Assembly: GCF_004327285.1 (NCBI RefSeq)
Contig: NZ_QJUI01000003.1
Span: 248,001-312,000 of the forward strand
Reading direction: 5' to 3'
Origin: Phytopseudomonas daroniae
GTDB lineage: Bacteria > Pseudomonadota > Gammaproteobacteria > Pseudomonadales > Pseudomonadaceae
Length of the DNA stretch: 64,000 nucleotides
Part shown: piece after piece, positions 54,418 through 63,461 of the stretch
Numbering within the stretch: the first letter of the stretch is position 1
How the letters are laid out: every line of letters begins with the position of its first letter
Position numbers and translations under genes: made by a program
Notes under the pieces: model-generated
What the model was told of the DNA's origin: nothing
Database searches by the model: none
What the model saw: only the letters and a program-made list of their open reading frames with translations

Positions 54418-55067
54418 GGATGCTCCTAGTCAGTTGGCAGGTGTTGAATTGTTGATTCACCAGTTCCAGAACCTAATTATTATTTGCCTCGATATACCAA
54501 GACAGTGCGATAGTTATCATCGTGCCGGCGCACGGGCCAACCACAGGAGTCGATTATTACTATCGATGCAAATGATGCTTCGACGTGGCAGGTTATCTAT
54601 ACCATTCGGGGTGATGAACTCATGGTCATTGGCTTTCGAGAGAAGCCGGTGGTCTCTCCAGTTCATCATCCTTTGGTTTCCGCCTCTATATGAGGCGGTT
54701 TTTTTTGGCTGTAGAAAAGTTGATGAAGTTCAGGCGTGAATTTTGCTTCGTGCCGTTTTTAGCGGAATGAGCGATATATCCTGTGTGTATTCATGTTCGT
54801 GCGCGCTCTTTCAATTGTCGACGTTTTTATTGATGACTTCTGCTCATGGGTGTATGCGGAAGTTGAGTCTTTATTTAGGCGGTATTTATCTTTATAGATG
54901 GTCTGTTTACTTGGCGGCATGCGTAAGTGCTGTCGATTTTCCTGTCGCAAAGTCTTACAGGAAAAACGGCATCCTGTTGCGGTGCCGATGTCACATAAGG
55001 CCGCAGCCGATTCACCTCCTGAACAAGCGAGATAAACCGTGTTTCACCTGATCAGGAGGGTATGGAT
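54418..55067. other. 650-bp AT-richer region between the porin and the broken lysR
   Basis: GC is low here. The left half is the porin promoter and the structured RNA candidate; the right half (about 54710-55060) shows only a weak open frame on the plus strand (54743-55051) with many Cys/Leu/Ser and no ribosome-binding site, which I do not call. The compositional shift suggests acquired DNA. Confidence 0.5.
54600..54706 (+). ncRNA. orphan structured RNA candidate with rho-independent terminator
   Basis: The 3' end is a perfect terminator, CCGCCTC-TATAT-GAGGCGG followed by eight T (54680-54706). Directly before it, GGTGATGAACT (54610-54620) pairs with AGTTCATCATC (54660-54670), an 11-bp stem enclosing a hairpin GGCTT-TCGAGAG-AAGCC. 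No plus-strand gene lies upstream (the porin is on the minus strand) or close downstream. The arrangement fits a Hfq-type small RNA; the 5' end is uncertain, with a weak TTGATT/TAATTA promoter pair near 54451-54480. Confidence 0.5.
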
Positions 55068-56001
<934 letters not shown>

Positions 56002-56113
56002 TCATAAGCACGCTGCGAGCGTCTCGTTTAACGGTAATTTTCTCTTTTGATTTCAGCCGCAGTATCAGGCAAGCAGCGCTGCTGGCACGGGCCTTCCAGG
56101 GCTGGCGAAGCGC

Positions 56114-57100
56114 CTATGAATGGGCTGCTGTGCTCGAGCGCACGACCAGTTCGAAAGGCAGGATCAGGTGATGCTCGGAAATGCTTTTGCCATCGAGCAG
56201 CGCCAGCAACATGGCGACCGCATGCTGCCCGAAGGCTTCGGCCGGTTGTGCGATGGTGGTCAGTGGTGGATCGCAAAAGGCAGCGAAGGAGATATCGTCG
56301 AAGCCGGCGACCGAAATGTCCTCGGGAACCCGCAGGCCGGCCTGGCGGATGCACTGGATGCTGCCCATGGCCATCTCGTCATTCTCGCAGAAGATCGCCG
56401 TCGGACGGGCTTCGTTGCACAGCAGGTGCGCCGCTGCGGCATGCCCGGACTGGCAGGTGTAATCGCCATCCTGCAGCAGTGCCGGGTCGAGTTCGAGACC
56501 CGCTGCGTCGAGGGCTTCCCGGTAACCGGCGAAACGCTCGCGGGTCAGCGGGCTGTCCGGTGGCCCCTGGATCAGCCCGATACGGCGGTGACCGAGTGCT
56601 AGCAGGTGCTCGGTCATGGTACGGGCGGCGCCGCGGTTGTCCAGGCTGACCGTGGGCCAGGGGGCGTTGTCGACGATCTCGCAGATGTTCACCAGCGGCG
56701 GATGATCCTCGCGTGCGAACGGGTCGAAGGCGCGCAGTTGAATGACCCCGTCGGCCTGCTTGGCATCCACCAGCTCGGCGAACTGCCGTTCGGTGTCCGG
56801 GTTGCCAAGGGTGTTGCACAGCAAGACCCGATAATCGAACGCGCTGGCCGCTTCCTGGATGCCGCGGATGACCTGAGCGAAGAAGGTATTGGCGATATCC
56901 GGTACCAGCACCACCAGATTGCGGGTGCGCTGGGAGCGAAACTGGATGGCCATCAGGTTGGGTTTGTAGCCAGCCTGCTCGACGGCCTCGAGCACCTTTT
57001 CACGGGTTTCCGGCGAGACCTGGGCGGGGCTTTTCAGGGTGCGGGAAACCGTGGCGACAGAGACGCCGGCCAGTGCGGCCACCTTGCGGATATTTGTCAT
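56114..57100 (-). CDS. LacI-family repressor
   Basis: A 328-residue LacI/GalR regulator with its helix-turn-helix and hinge in the first ~60 residues (NIRKVAALAGVSVATVSRTL, KSPAQVSPETREKVLEAVEQ, AGYKPNLMA) and a periplasmic-binding-protein-like domain (LVVLVPDIANTFFAQVIRGI, ALGHRRIGLIQGPP, TAIFCENDEMAMGSIQCIRQ, GFDDISFAAFCDPPLTTIAQ). Divergent from the oxidoreductase operon across a 171-bp gap that carries a perfect palindromic operator. Its ligand is likely the sugar or derivative handled by that operon. Confidence 0.9.
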   Translation of the reverse strand: MTNIRKVAALAGVSVATVSRTLKSPAQVSPETREKVLEAVEQAGYKPNLMAIQFRSQRTRNLVVLVPDIANTFFAQVIRGIQEAASAFDYRVLLCNTLGNPDTERQFAELVDAKQADGVIQLRAFDPFAREDHPPLVNICEIVDNAPWPTVSLDNRGAARTMTEHLLALGHRRIGLIQGPPDSPLTRERFAGYREALDAAGLELDPALLQDGDYTCQSGHAAAAHLLCNEARPTAIFCENDEMAMGSIQCIRQAGLRVPEDISVAGFDDISFAAFCDPPLTTIAQPAEAFGQHAVAMLLALLDGKSISEHHLILPFELVVRSSTAAHS

Positions 57101-57207
57101 GCAACCTCTGTTTTCTGGCCGTTGCTGGGCTCCGATTTGCCGCTAGGTTACCGCAACCCGACCGTCGTGGCGCGCTTGACCTGTGTAGCAGCCAGGTCTA
57201 TATATCT

Positions 57208-57231
57208 TTCAATGTAACCGGTTACATTGAA
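57208..57231. promoter_or_regulatory. LacI operator, perfect 24-bp palindrome
   Basis: Each half is TTCAATGTAACC / GGTTACATTGAA, perfectly complementary over all 24 bp, with a central CCGG typical of LacI/GalR operators (AACCGGTT core). It lies 40 bp upstream of the oxidoreductase ATG and 107 bp upstream of the lacI-type ATG, suitable for repression of both. Confidence 0.88.
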
Positions 57232-57271
57232 GTAAAGTACCAATAAAAAGAGCGTAAAACGGAGTTGTTCA

Positions 57272-58435
57272 ATGCCTGCTTCAAGCGTAAGGCTGGGAAT
57301 GATCGGCGGCGGTTCTGGCGCGTTCATCGGCAAGGTGCACCGTCAGGCCGCTGCGTTGGCGGGTGGCATCGAACTGGTGGCCGGAGCCTTCAGCCGCGAT
57401 CCGGCCAACAATGCCGAAACGGGTCGCGAGGCTGGTCTGCAAACGCAGCGTGTATATGCCAGTTGGCAGGCGCTGCTGGACGGCGAGGCCCGTCTCGATC
57501 CAGGCATGCGCATCAACCTGCTGGCGATCGTCACGCCCAATCATCTGCATGCCCCCATCGCCGCCGCCGCCATTCGCGCCGGTATTCATGTGTTCTGCGA
57601 AAAACCCGCCGCGCTGAGCAGCACCGAGACCCACGACCTGGCGCATCTTCTGGTGCAGAGCGATGTCCTGTATGGCCTGGCCCACACCTACCAGGGTTAC
57701 CCGATGATCTGGCAGGCCCGGCATATGGTGCAGGCCGGCGAGATAGGCCGCGTGCGCAAGCTCTATGTCGAATATCCCCAGGGCTGGCTGAGCGATGATC
57801 TGGCCGGTCAGGGCAACAAGCAGGCGGCCTGGCGTGGCGATCCGCAATTGGCGGGACAGGGCGGCTGCATCGGCGATATCGGCACCCATGCCTTCAGCCT
57901 GGCCGAGTTCGTCAGTGGGCAGCGTATCGAGCGCATCTGCGCGCACCTCGGTACCCACGTACCTGGCCGCACGCTGGACGACGATTGCGCCATGCTGTTT
58001 CTGACCGAGCAGGGCGCCAGCGGTGTGCTGCTCGCCAGCCAGATCTGCGCTGGCGAAGAGAACGCCCTGAAGATTCGCATCTACGGCGACAAGGGCGGTC
58101 TGGAGTGGCGCCAGGAAGAGCCCAACAGCCTGATCCATCGCTCGCTCGATCAACCGATGCGCGTGCTGCGTGCCGGCGCCAACCACAGTTGGCTGTGCGC
58201 TGAAGCACTGCATCGAATTCGTCTGCCAGCGGGCCATCCGGAGGGGTATCTGGAGGCCATGGCCAATCTCTACAGCGATTTCGCCCGGGCGATTGGCGGT
58301 TCCAGCGTTGCCGCTGCCGCACTGCCCGGTATCGAGACCGGCAAACGTGGCATGGCCTTTATCGAGGCGGCGCTGGCTAGCCACGCTAGTGAGGCGAAAT
58401 GGACGGCATTGTCACCGACTGAAGGAGCACGCTGA
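57272..58435 (+). CDS. Gfo/Idh/MocA-family sugar oxidoreductase
   Basis: A 387-residue NAD(P)-dependent oxidoreductase. Rossmann motif RLGMIGGGSGAFIGKVHRQA, then NLLAIVTPNHLHAPIAAAAI and HVFCEKPAALSSTETHDLAH with the family EKP lysine; the C-terminal alpha/beta part has GGCIGDIGTHAFSLAEFV, whose DxxxH pair is the usual catalytic site. Family members oxidise sugar hydroxyls (C1, C2 or C3). Follows the LacI operator, with GGAG before the ATG; overlaps the next gene by one base. Confidence 0.88.
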   Translation: MPASSVRLGMIGGGSGAFIGKVHRQAAALAGGIELVAGAFSRDPANNAETGREAGLQTQRVYASWQALLDGEARLDPGMRINLLAIVTPNHLHAPIAAAAIRAGIHVFCEKPAALSSTETHDLAHLLVQSDVLYGLAHTYQGYPMIWQARHMVQAGEIGRVRKLYVEYPQGWLSDDLAGQGNKQAAWRGDPQLAGQGGCIGDIGTHAFSLAEFVSGQRIERICAHLGTHVPGRTLDDDCAMLFLTEQGASGVLLASQICAGEENALKIRIYGDKGGLEWRQEEPNSLIHRSLDQPMRVLRAGANHSWLCAEALHRIRLPAGHPEGYLEAMANLYSDFARAIGGSSVAAAALPGIETGKRGMAFIEAALASHASEAKWTALSPTEGAR

Positions 58436-59502
58436 TGACTTCCGTGACCCAGGGCATCCGCGGCCCAGGCATTTTTCTCGCGCAGTTCCTGTCCGCCGAG
58501 GCCCCGTTCGACAACCTGGCGAATCTCGCTCGCTGGGCGGCTTCGCTCGGATACAAGGGCATCCAGTTGCCGACCCTGGGGCCGCATTGCCTGGATCTGC
58601 AGCGCGCTGCCGAGAGCCAGACCTACTGCGACGAACTCAAGGGCATCTGCGCCGAGGCGGGCGTCGAGATCAGCGAACTGTCCACTCACCTGCAGGGCCA
58701 GTTGGTGGCCGTGCATCCGGCGTTCGACGATCTGTTCGATGACTTCGCCCCGGTGCAACTGAGGGGCCGCCCGCACGAGCGTACCGACTGGGCCGTCGCT
58801 CAATTGAAGCTGGCGGCTCAGGCCAGCCAGCGACTGGGTTTGTCAGCCCACGCGACTTTCTCCGGCGCGCTGCTGTGGCCATATCTCTACCCCTGGCCGC
58901 AGCGGCCGGCTGGATTGGTGGAAGAGGGGTTCGCTGAGCTCGCACGGCGCTGGCTGCCGATCCTGCAGGCCTTCGACAAGGCGGGTGTCGACCTCTGCTA
59001 CGAGCTGCACCCCAGTGAGGATCTGCACGATGGCGCCACCTTCGAGCGCTTTCTGGCGGCCGTCGACAATCACCCGCGCGCGCACATCCTCTACGACCCC
59101 AGCCACATGCTGTTGCAGCAGATGGACTACCTGGGGTTCATCGACCGCTACCACGAGCGCATCCGCATGTTTCACGTCAAGGATGCGGAGTTCCGCCCCG
59201 ATGCCCGCTCCGGTGTGTATGGCGGTTATCAGTCCTGGGTGGATCGTCCCGGTCGTTTCCGTTCGCTGGGCGATGGCCAGATCGACTTCAAGGCGATCTT
59301 CAGCAAGCTCACTCAATATGGCTATCAGGGTTGGGCAGTGCTGGAGTGGGAATGCTGCCTGAAGGACTCGGCCCAGGGCGCTGCCGAAGGCGCGGATTTC
59401 ATCGAGCGCCACCTGATCACTCGCGCCGAACGCGCATTCGACGACTTCGCCGGGGTCGCGACCAGCGCCTCGCGCAACCGGAGGTTACTCGGCCTGGAGT
59501 AG
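58435..59502 (+). CDS. sugar phosphate isomerase/epimerase-family TIM-barrel protein
   Basis: A 355-residue xylose isomerase-like TIM barrel (AP endonuclease 2 superfamily). Motifs: NLARWAASLGYKGIQLPTLG, ELSTHLQGQLVAVHP, LGLSAHATFSGALLWPY, VDLCYELHPSEDLHDGATFE, HILYDPSHMLLQQMDYL, RIRMFHVKDAEF with metal-type His/Glu/Asp residues, and WAVLEWECCLKD. It should isomerise, epimerise or hydrate the product of the preceding oxidoreductase. Substrate unknown. Confidence 0.85.
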   Translation: MTSVTQGIRGPGIFLAQFLSAEAPFDNLANLARWAASLGYKGIQLPTLGPHCLDLQRAAESQTYCDELKGICAEAGVEISELSTHLQGQLVAVHPAFDDLFDDFAPVQLRGRPHERTDWAVAQLKLAAQASQRLGLSAHATFSGALLWPYLYPWPQRPAGLVEEGFAELARRWLPILQAFDKAGVDLCYELHPSEDLHDGATFERFLAAVDNHPRAHILYDPSHMLLQQMDYLGFIDRYHERIRMFHVKDAEFRPDARSGVYGGYQSWVDRPGRFRSLGDGQIDFKAIFSKLTQYGYQGWAVLEWECCLKDSAQGAAEGADFIERHLITRAERAFDDFAGVATSASRNRRLLGLE

Positions 59503-59544
59503 CACCCTTAACGCTGTCTCGTGAACAACAAGAAGGATAAGAAC

Positions 59545-60780
59545 ATGAGCACTTTGAATGTCAGGTTGAGTTTCATGATGTTTCTCCAGTTCTTCATCTG
59601 GGGAGGCTGGTTCGTCACGCTGGGCACTTTCCTCGGACGAACCCTGGAGGCCAGCGGCGGGCAGATCGGCATGGCCTACGCGACCCAGTCCTGGGGAGCG
59701 ATTCTGGCGCCCTTCGTGGTCGGTCTGATCGCCGATCGCTTCTTCAACGCCGAACGTCTTCTGGCGGTGTTGCACCTGGGCGGCGCCGTGCTGCTGTACC
59801 TGCTGTACCGGGCCGAAGATTTCGCCACCTTCTATCCGCTGGTGCTGTGCTACATGGTGGTGTACATGCCGACCCTGGGGCTTGTGAATGCGGTGGCGTT
59901 TCGGCAGTTGAGTGATCCGGTACAGCAGTTCTCCAAGGTGCGTGTGTGGGGCACCATCGGTTGGATCGTCGCGGGGCTGGTAATCAGTTTCGTATTCGCC
60001 TGGGACGCCCAGCAGGCCATCGCCGACGGCGCGCTGCGCAACACCTTCCTGCTCTGCGCCGGTGCCTCGCTGCTGCTCGGGCTTTACAGCTTCAGCCTGC
60101 CGGCCACGCCACCAGTGCCTGGCCAGCAGACCGGCATCAAGCGCCTGCTGGGTCTGGATGCCTTGCAGATGCTCAAGGATCGCGGCTTCGCCACCTTCTT
60201 TCTGGCATCGATCCTGATCTGCATTCCGCTGGCCTTCTACTACCAGAACGCCAACCTGTTTCTCACCGAAATCGGCGTTGCCAACCCGACCGGCATGATG
60301 ACCCTCGGCCAGGTTTCCGAAGTGCTGTTCATGCTGTTGTTGCCGCTGTTCATCCAGCGCTTCGGGATCAAGGCGACGCTGCTGGTGGGCATGGCGGCAT
60401 GGGCGCTGCGCTATGTGCTGTTCGCCTACGGCAACAGCGGCGAGCTGGTGGCATTCCTGGTCGCCGGTATCGTCCTGCATGGCGTGTGCTACGACTTCTT
60501 CTTCGTCTCCGGGCAGATCTACACCGACGGCAAGGCCGGCGAGAGCATCAAGAGTTCGGCCCAGGGCCTGATCACCCTGGCCACCTATGGTGTCGGCATG
60601 CTGATCGGTTTCTGGGTGGCCGGCATGGTGTCCGATCACTACTCCAGCCAGGGTGCCCACGACTGGCGCAGCATCTGGTTGTTCCCGGCGGTGTTCTCGG
60701 TTGCCGTACTGCTGGCGTTCCTGCTGACCTTCCGCGAGCGTGCCGCGATCAAGCCGGTTGACGCTTCACGGACTCGTTGA
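59545..60780 (+). CDS. nucleoside:H+ symporter-like (NHS/MFS) permease
   Basis: A 411-residue, ~12-helix carrier with the NupG/XapB layout: LSFMMFLQFFIWGGWFVTLG, YATQSWGAILAPFVVGLIAD, RFFNAERLLAVLHLGGAVLL, FRQLSDPVQQFSKVRVWGTI and FFFVSGQIYTDGKAGESIKS. Characterised NHS members carry nucleosides, but in operons with Gfo/Idh and TIM-barrel genes the substrate is more likely a glycoside or sugar. ATG 59545 is chosen over a GTG 24 bp earlier, with AAGGA 7-8 nt upstream. 42 bp after the TIM-barrel gene. Confidence 0.82.
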   Translation: MSTLNVRLSFMMFLQFFIWGGWFVTLGTFLGRTLEASGGQIGMAYATQSWGAILAPFVVGLIADRFFNAERLLAVLHLGGAVLLYLLYRAEDFATFYPLVLCYMVVYMPTLGLVNAVAFRQLSDPVQQFSKVRVWGTIGWIVAGLVISFVFAWDAQQAIADGALRNTFLLCAGASLLLGLYSFSLPATPPVPGQQTGIKRLLGLDALQMLKDRGFATFFLASILICIPLAFYYQNANLFLTEIGVANPTGMMTLGQVSEVLFMLLLPLFIQRFGIKATLLVGMAAWALRYVLFAYGNSGELVAFLVAGIVLHGVCYDFFFVSGQIYTDGKAGESIKSSAQGLITLATYGVGMLIGFWVAGMVSDHYSSQGAHDWRSIWLFPAVFSVAVLLAFLLTFRERAAIKPVDASRTR

Positions 60781-60789
60781 CGGTAAGCG

Positions 60790-60815
60790 CCGCGGATGGT
60801 GCAAGCCATCTGCGG
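60790..60815. terminator. possible bidirectional terminator hairpin
   Basis: CCGCGGATGG and CCATCTGCGG form a 10-bp stem (one G-U pair) around TGCAAG, between the convergent permease and sulfatase-like genes. There is no T-run, so the assignment is weak. Confidence 0.4.
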
Positions 60816-60821
60816 TGCGGA

Positions 60822-62492
60822 TCATCCCTCGCAGCGGATCTCTGGCTGTTTGAGCAACATGCTCAGTTGCTGCGGGGGATGATGGATCAAGCCGTTTGGC
60901 GTTTCGCAGACGCGCTGGATGAAGTTGTCGGTGAACAGCAGTTTGCCGTGCACGAAATGCTCGTTGGGGCGCAGGTTGGGGTTGTCGATGCGCGTACCGA
61001 GACGCGCGGCCAGCCATTTTCCGGCCTCGTAGTGGCTGATCCAGCGCTTCGCTGACAGGCTTGCTAGGGTTTCCGGCTGCGCCTCGCGACCGATGACGAT
61101 CACCGGTACGTCGCTGACTTCCGGCACCAGATCATTGTGTCCCCAATGGCCACCTTCTCCCAGACGCTGGCCGTGATCGCCAGTGATGATCAGGTAGCGC
61201 TCGCCTTCCAGGCGGTCGAAGTCGGCGATGACTTCGGCCAGTAGGCTGTCGAGGTAATGCACCGAATTGTCATAGGCATTGCTCTGACCGTTCGGGCCCT
61301 GATCCGTCCAAGGTGCTGGCTTCGCCTCGTGACGATAGTTCTGTGCATAGGGAAGGTGGGCGGTACGCAGGTTGAGCACCACGAAGTTGCGTTCACCCCA
61401 TCGTTGCCCGTCGAGGACGTCCAACAGGGCACGATCCTGCTGTTTCAGGAAACGTACTGGATGGTCTTCACGGGTGATCGACACGTCCAGATAACGGCTA
61501 CCCAGGTTGGCCAGCAGCTTGGATTCCTGGGACGAAATCCAGTGGGTGCGAAAGCCCGCCTGCTTGGCGAAGCGGAACAGGTTGATGTCGCCGGTGCGCA
61601 GCATCGAGTCCTGGCCCGGCTCACGAATCGGGTTGATCAGGTAAGGCAGGCTGACATCGGTAGCCACCCCCGCGGCGATGCCGGGGCGTACGAAGGCACT
61701 GGGGTGATCGCGCAGGTAGCTGGCCAGTTGCGGCGTGGTGTCGCGGCTGTAGCCGAACACGCCGAGGCGATCACTGCGCAGCGAATCGGCTACCACCAGC
61801 CAGACGTGTCGCGCTTCGCTGAGGCTGGGGCTGAGCCCGTATGGCGAGAAGGGAGCAAGTGGCAGTTCGACCTCCGGCTCGAAAGCCAGACGTACGGCCC
61901 AGGCGGAGAATACGTTGAGGTTGTTGTGCAGTGCGCTGCGGCTGGGGCTGGCGGCGAACGAGTCGAGATTGCGATAGGTGGCGCGATAGGGTTTCGAGAG
62001 CAGCACCATGGCGATCAACACCAGTGCCCAGCGACTCTCCGGCAGTTCGATCCTGCTCGGCAGGCGCAGGTGCAGGGCGAGCAGCAGGGCATAGGGAATA
62101 GCCACGCAGGGCAGAACCGGCCAATGCTGAGCGAGGCTGTGCGTCGCCGTTTCGCGAACCTCGCCAGGGTCGTTGAGCAGCGACTGGATATCGATGGCGG
62201 TCAGCGGCTCGCCGAAGAAGCTGATATTGGCCAGCTGTATCAGTTGCATCGCCGCGAACAGCCCCAGGATGCTCGCGCTGAGCCAGCGCAGGTTGCACAG
62301 CCACAGCCCCGCACTGAACAGCCAGAGCACGGCGACATAGCCGAATTCCGGTTCGGCGCGGTTGTTGGGGGTGAATAACTGCTGCAGGAAATCATCGGCG
62401 AGCAGCAACAGGCAACTGAGGGTGGCCAGGGCCACGAGCGACAACCAGGAGCGCAACGCCCCAGAGCGATGACGGGCACGAACGGGCAGCAT
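60822..62492 (-). CDS. sulfatase/phosphoethanolamine-transferase-like membrane protein
   Basis: A 556-residue protein with about five N-terminal helices (residues 1-190) and a large periplasmic alkaline-phosphatase/sulfatase-superfamily domain. The metal and nucleophile site is VVADSLRSDRLGVFGYSRDT; EptA-type enzymes have Thr (GETARA) where this has Ser. LIITGDHGQRLGEGGHWGHN supplies the metal-binding Asp/His residues. EptA-like transferases add phosphoethanolamine to lipid A; identity here is inferred. Third gene after pepSY and cytochrome b561, divergent from a PmrA/QseB-type regulator. Confidence 0.8.
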   Translation of the reverse strand: MLPVRARHRSGALRSWLSLVALATLSCLLLLADDFLQQLFTPNNRAEPEFGYVAVLWLFSAGLWLCNLRWLSASILGLFAAMQLIQLANISFFGEPLTAIDIQSLLNDPGEVRETATHSLAQHWPVLPCVAIPYALLLALHLRLPSRIELPESRWALVLIAMVLLSKPYRATYRNLDSFAASPSRSALHNNLNVFSAWAVRLAFEPEVELPLAPFSPYGLSPSLSEARHVWLVVADSLRSDRLGVFGYSRDTTPQLASYLRDHPSAFVRPGIAAGVATDVSLPYLINPIREPGQDSMLRTGDINLFRFAKQAGFRTHWISSQESKLLANLGSRYLDVSITREDHPVRFLKQQDRALLDVLDGQRWGERNFVVLNLRTAHLPYAQNYRHEAKPAPWTDQGPNGQSNAYDNSVHYLDSLLAEVIADFDRLEGERYLIITGDHGQRLGEGGHWGHNDLVPEVSDVPVIVIGREAQPETLASLSAKRWISHYEAGKWLAARLGTRIDNPNLRPNEHFVHGKLLFTDNFIQRVCETPNGLIHHPPQQLSMLLKQPEIRCEG

Positions 62493-62507
62493 GGGTTTTC
62501 CTGAGTA

Positions 62508-63047
62508 TCAGCGGTCTTCGGAATGTGCGCGGCGCTTGCCGGTGATCATCGACAGCGGCAGGTTTTCGCGCAGGTGAACACTTTCGATGAGCGCGGCGGC
62601 TATATGGATGACCACCAGAGCAGCCAGGCCATCAGCAATCCAGCCATGCAGTGTGAGCGGCCAGTCGACGCCCCACAGTGCATCCACTTCCTGCATCAGG
62701 AAGCCGCTGATACCGAGCATGGCGATGGCCGCCATCATCAGCAGCATGACCAGGGCGCCCAGTGGCGAATGGCCGAGGCGGCGATAGGCACGGCCTTTCA
62801 GCACCTGGCTGAGATGCTTGGTCAGGCCCGCGCGAGTCGGCCAGAAATCCTGCCAGCGCGCGCTGCGCGTGCCGACGAACCCCCATACCAGCCTAACTGC
62901 CAGCCAGGCGCAGGCGTAGTAGCCGAGCCAGGTATGCCAGTCGTCACCTTCCTCGGTGAGGAAATAGTTGGCGACGAAGACCCCGGCTACCGACACATGG
63001 AACAGCCGGATCAGCGGATCCCAGAGTCGTATCGTCGCCGCGGGCAT
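62508..63047 (-). CDS. cytochrome b561-family diheme membrane protein
   Basis: A 179-residue four-helix protein of the b561/HupC type. It starts MPAATIRLWDPLIRLFHVSV, with heme-ligand histidine candidates in RLFHVSVAG, EGDDWHTWLGYYAC, LTLHGWIADGL and LVVIHIAAAL. It may pass electrons across the inner membrane to the upstream PepSY partner or a periplasmic substrate. ATG 63045-63047 overlaps the pepSY stop by one base (TGATG); the 16-bp gap to the next gene also suggests one operon. Confidence 0.85.
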   Translation of the reverse strand: MPAATIRLWDPLIRLFHVSVAGVFVANYFLTEEGDDWHTWLGYYACAWLAVRLVWGFVGTRSARWQDFWPTRAGLTKHLSQVLKGRAYRRLGHSPLGALVMLLMMAAIAMLGISGFLMQEVDALWGVDWPLTLHGWIADGLAALVVIHIAAALIESVHLRENLPLSMITGKRRAHSEDR

Positions 63048-63313
63048 CAGTCTTCGATCTCGGTCTTGATGGCCTTGCCGGATACCGGGTCGTGGTAGAT
63101 CTCGACCTTGCGCTTGTCCTTGTCGAAGCCGTAGATCTCGTAGCAGTTGCCTTTGGTGACCTTGAACTTGCTGATCTGGTAACCCTGCTCCTTCAACTGA
63201 GTCTGGAATTTCTCTGGATCCTGCCAGGTCGGGCGGTCGGCGGTGGTGCATTCGGTGCTGGCCAGGGCCAGCGGGCTGCCGAGCAGCAGCGCCAGAAGGA
63301 CGAAATAACGCAT
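63047..63313 (-). CDS. small periplasmic PepSY-domain protein
   Basis: An 88-residue protein with a Sec signal (MRYFVLLALLLGSPLALA) and a mature part matching a single PepSY domain (KFQTQLKEQGYQISKFKVTK, YEIYGFDKDKRKVEIYHDPV). The two cysteines (STECTTADRP and GNCYEIYG) could form a disulfide. Single PepSY proteins commonly occur beside cytochrome b561 and QseBC/PmrAB-type regulators. First gene of the three-gene operon divergent from the response regulator. Confidence 0.85.
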   Translation of the reverse strand: MRYFVLLALLLGSPLALASTECTTADRPTWQDPEKFQTQLKEQGYQISKFKVTKGNCYEIYGFDKDKRKVEIYHDPVSGKAIKTEIED

Positions 63314-63461
63314 GGTGGGACTCTCCTGTGAGGGGGAGACTCACCTTGCGACGCGAAGCTTAGGAAAGTCTTAATGGGCAAATCTCGGTAACATCTGTCC
63401 GTGCAAATCGGGCCGTAGGCGGCGCATCATGGCGGCCACCATTTCTGACGAGGTGCGTCGC

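Noticed and set aside
54743..55051. 102-codon plus-strand frame in the AT-richer gap
   Set aside because: No ribosome-binding site, odd composition rich in Cys, Ser and Leu, and no recognisable domain; treated as chance.
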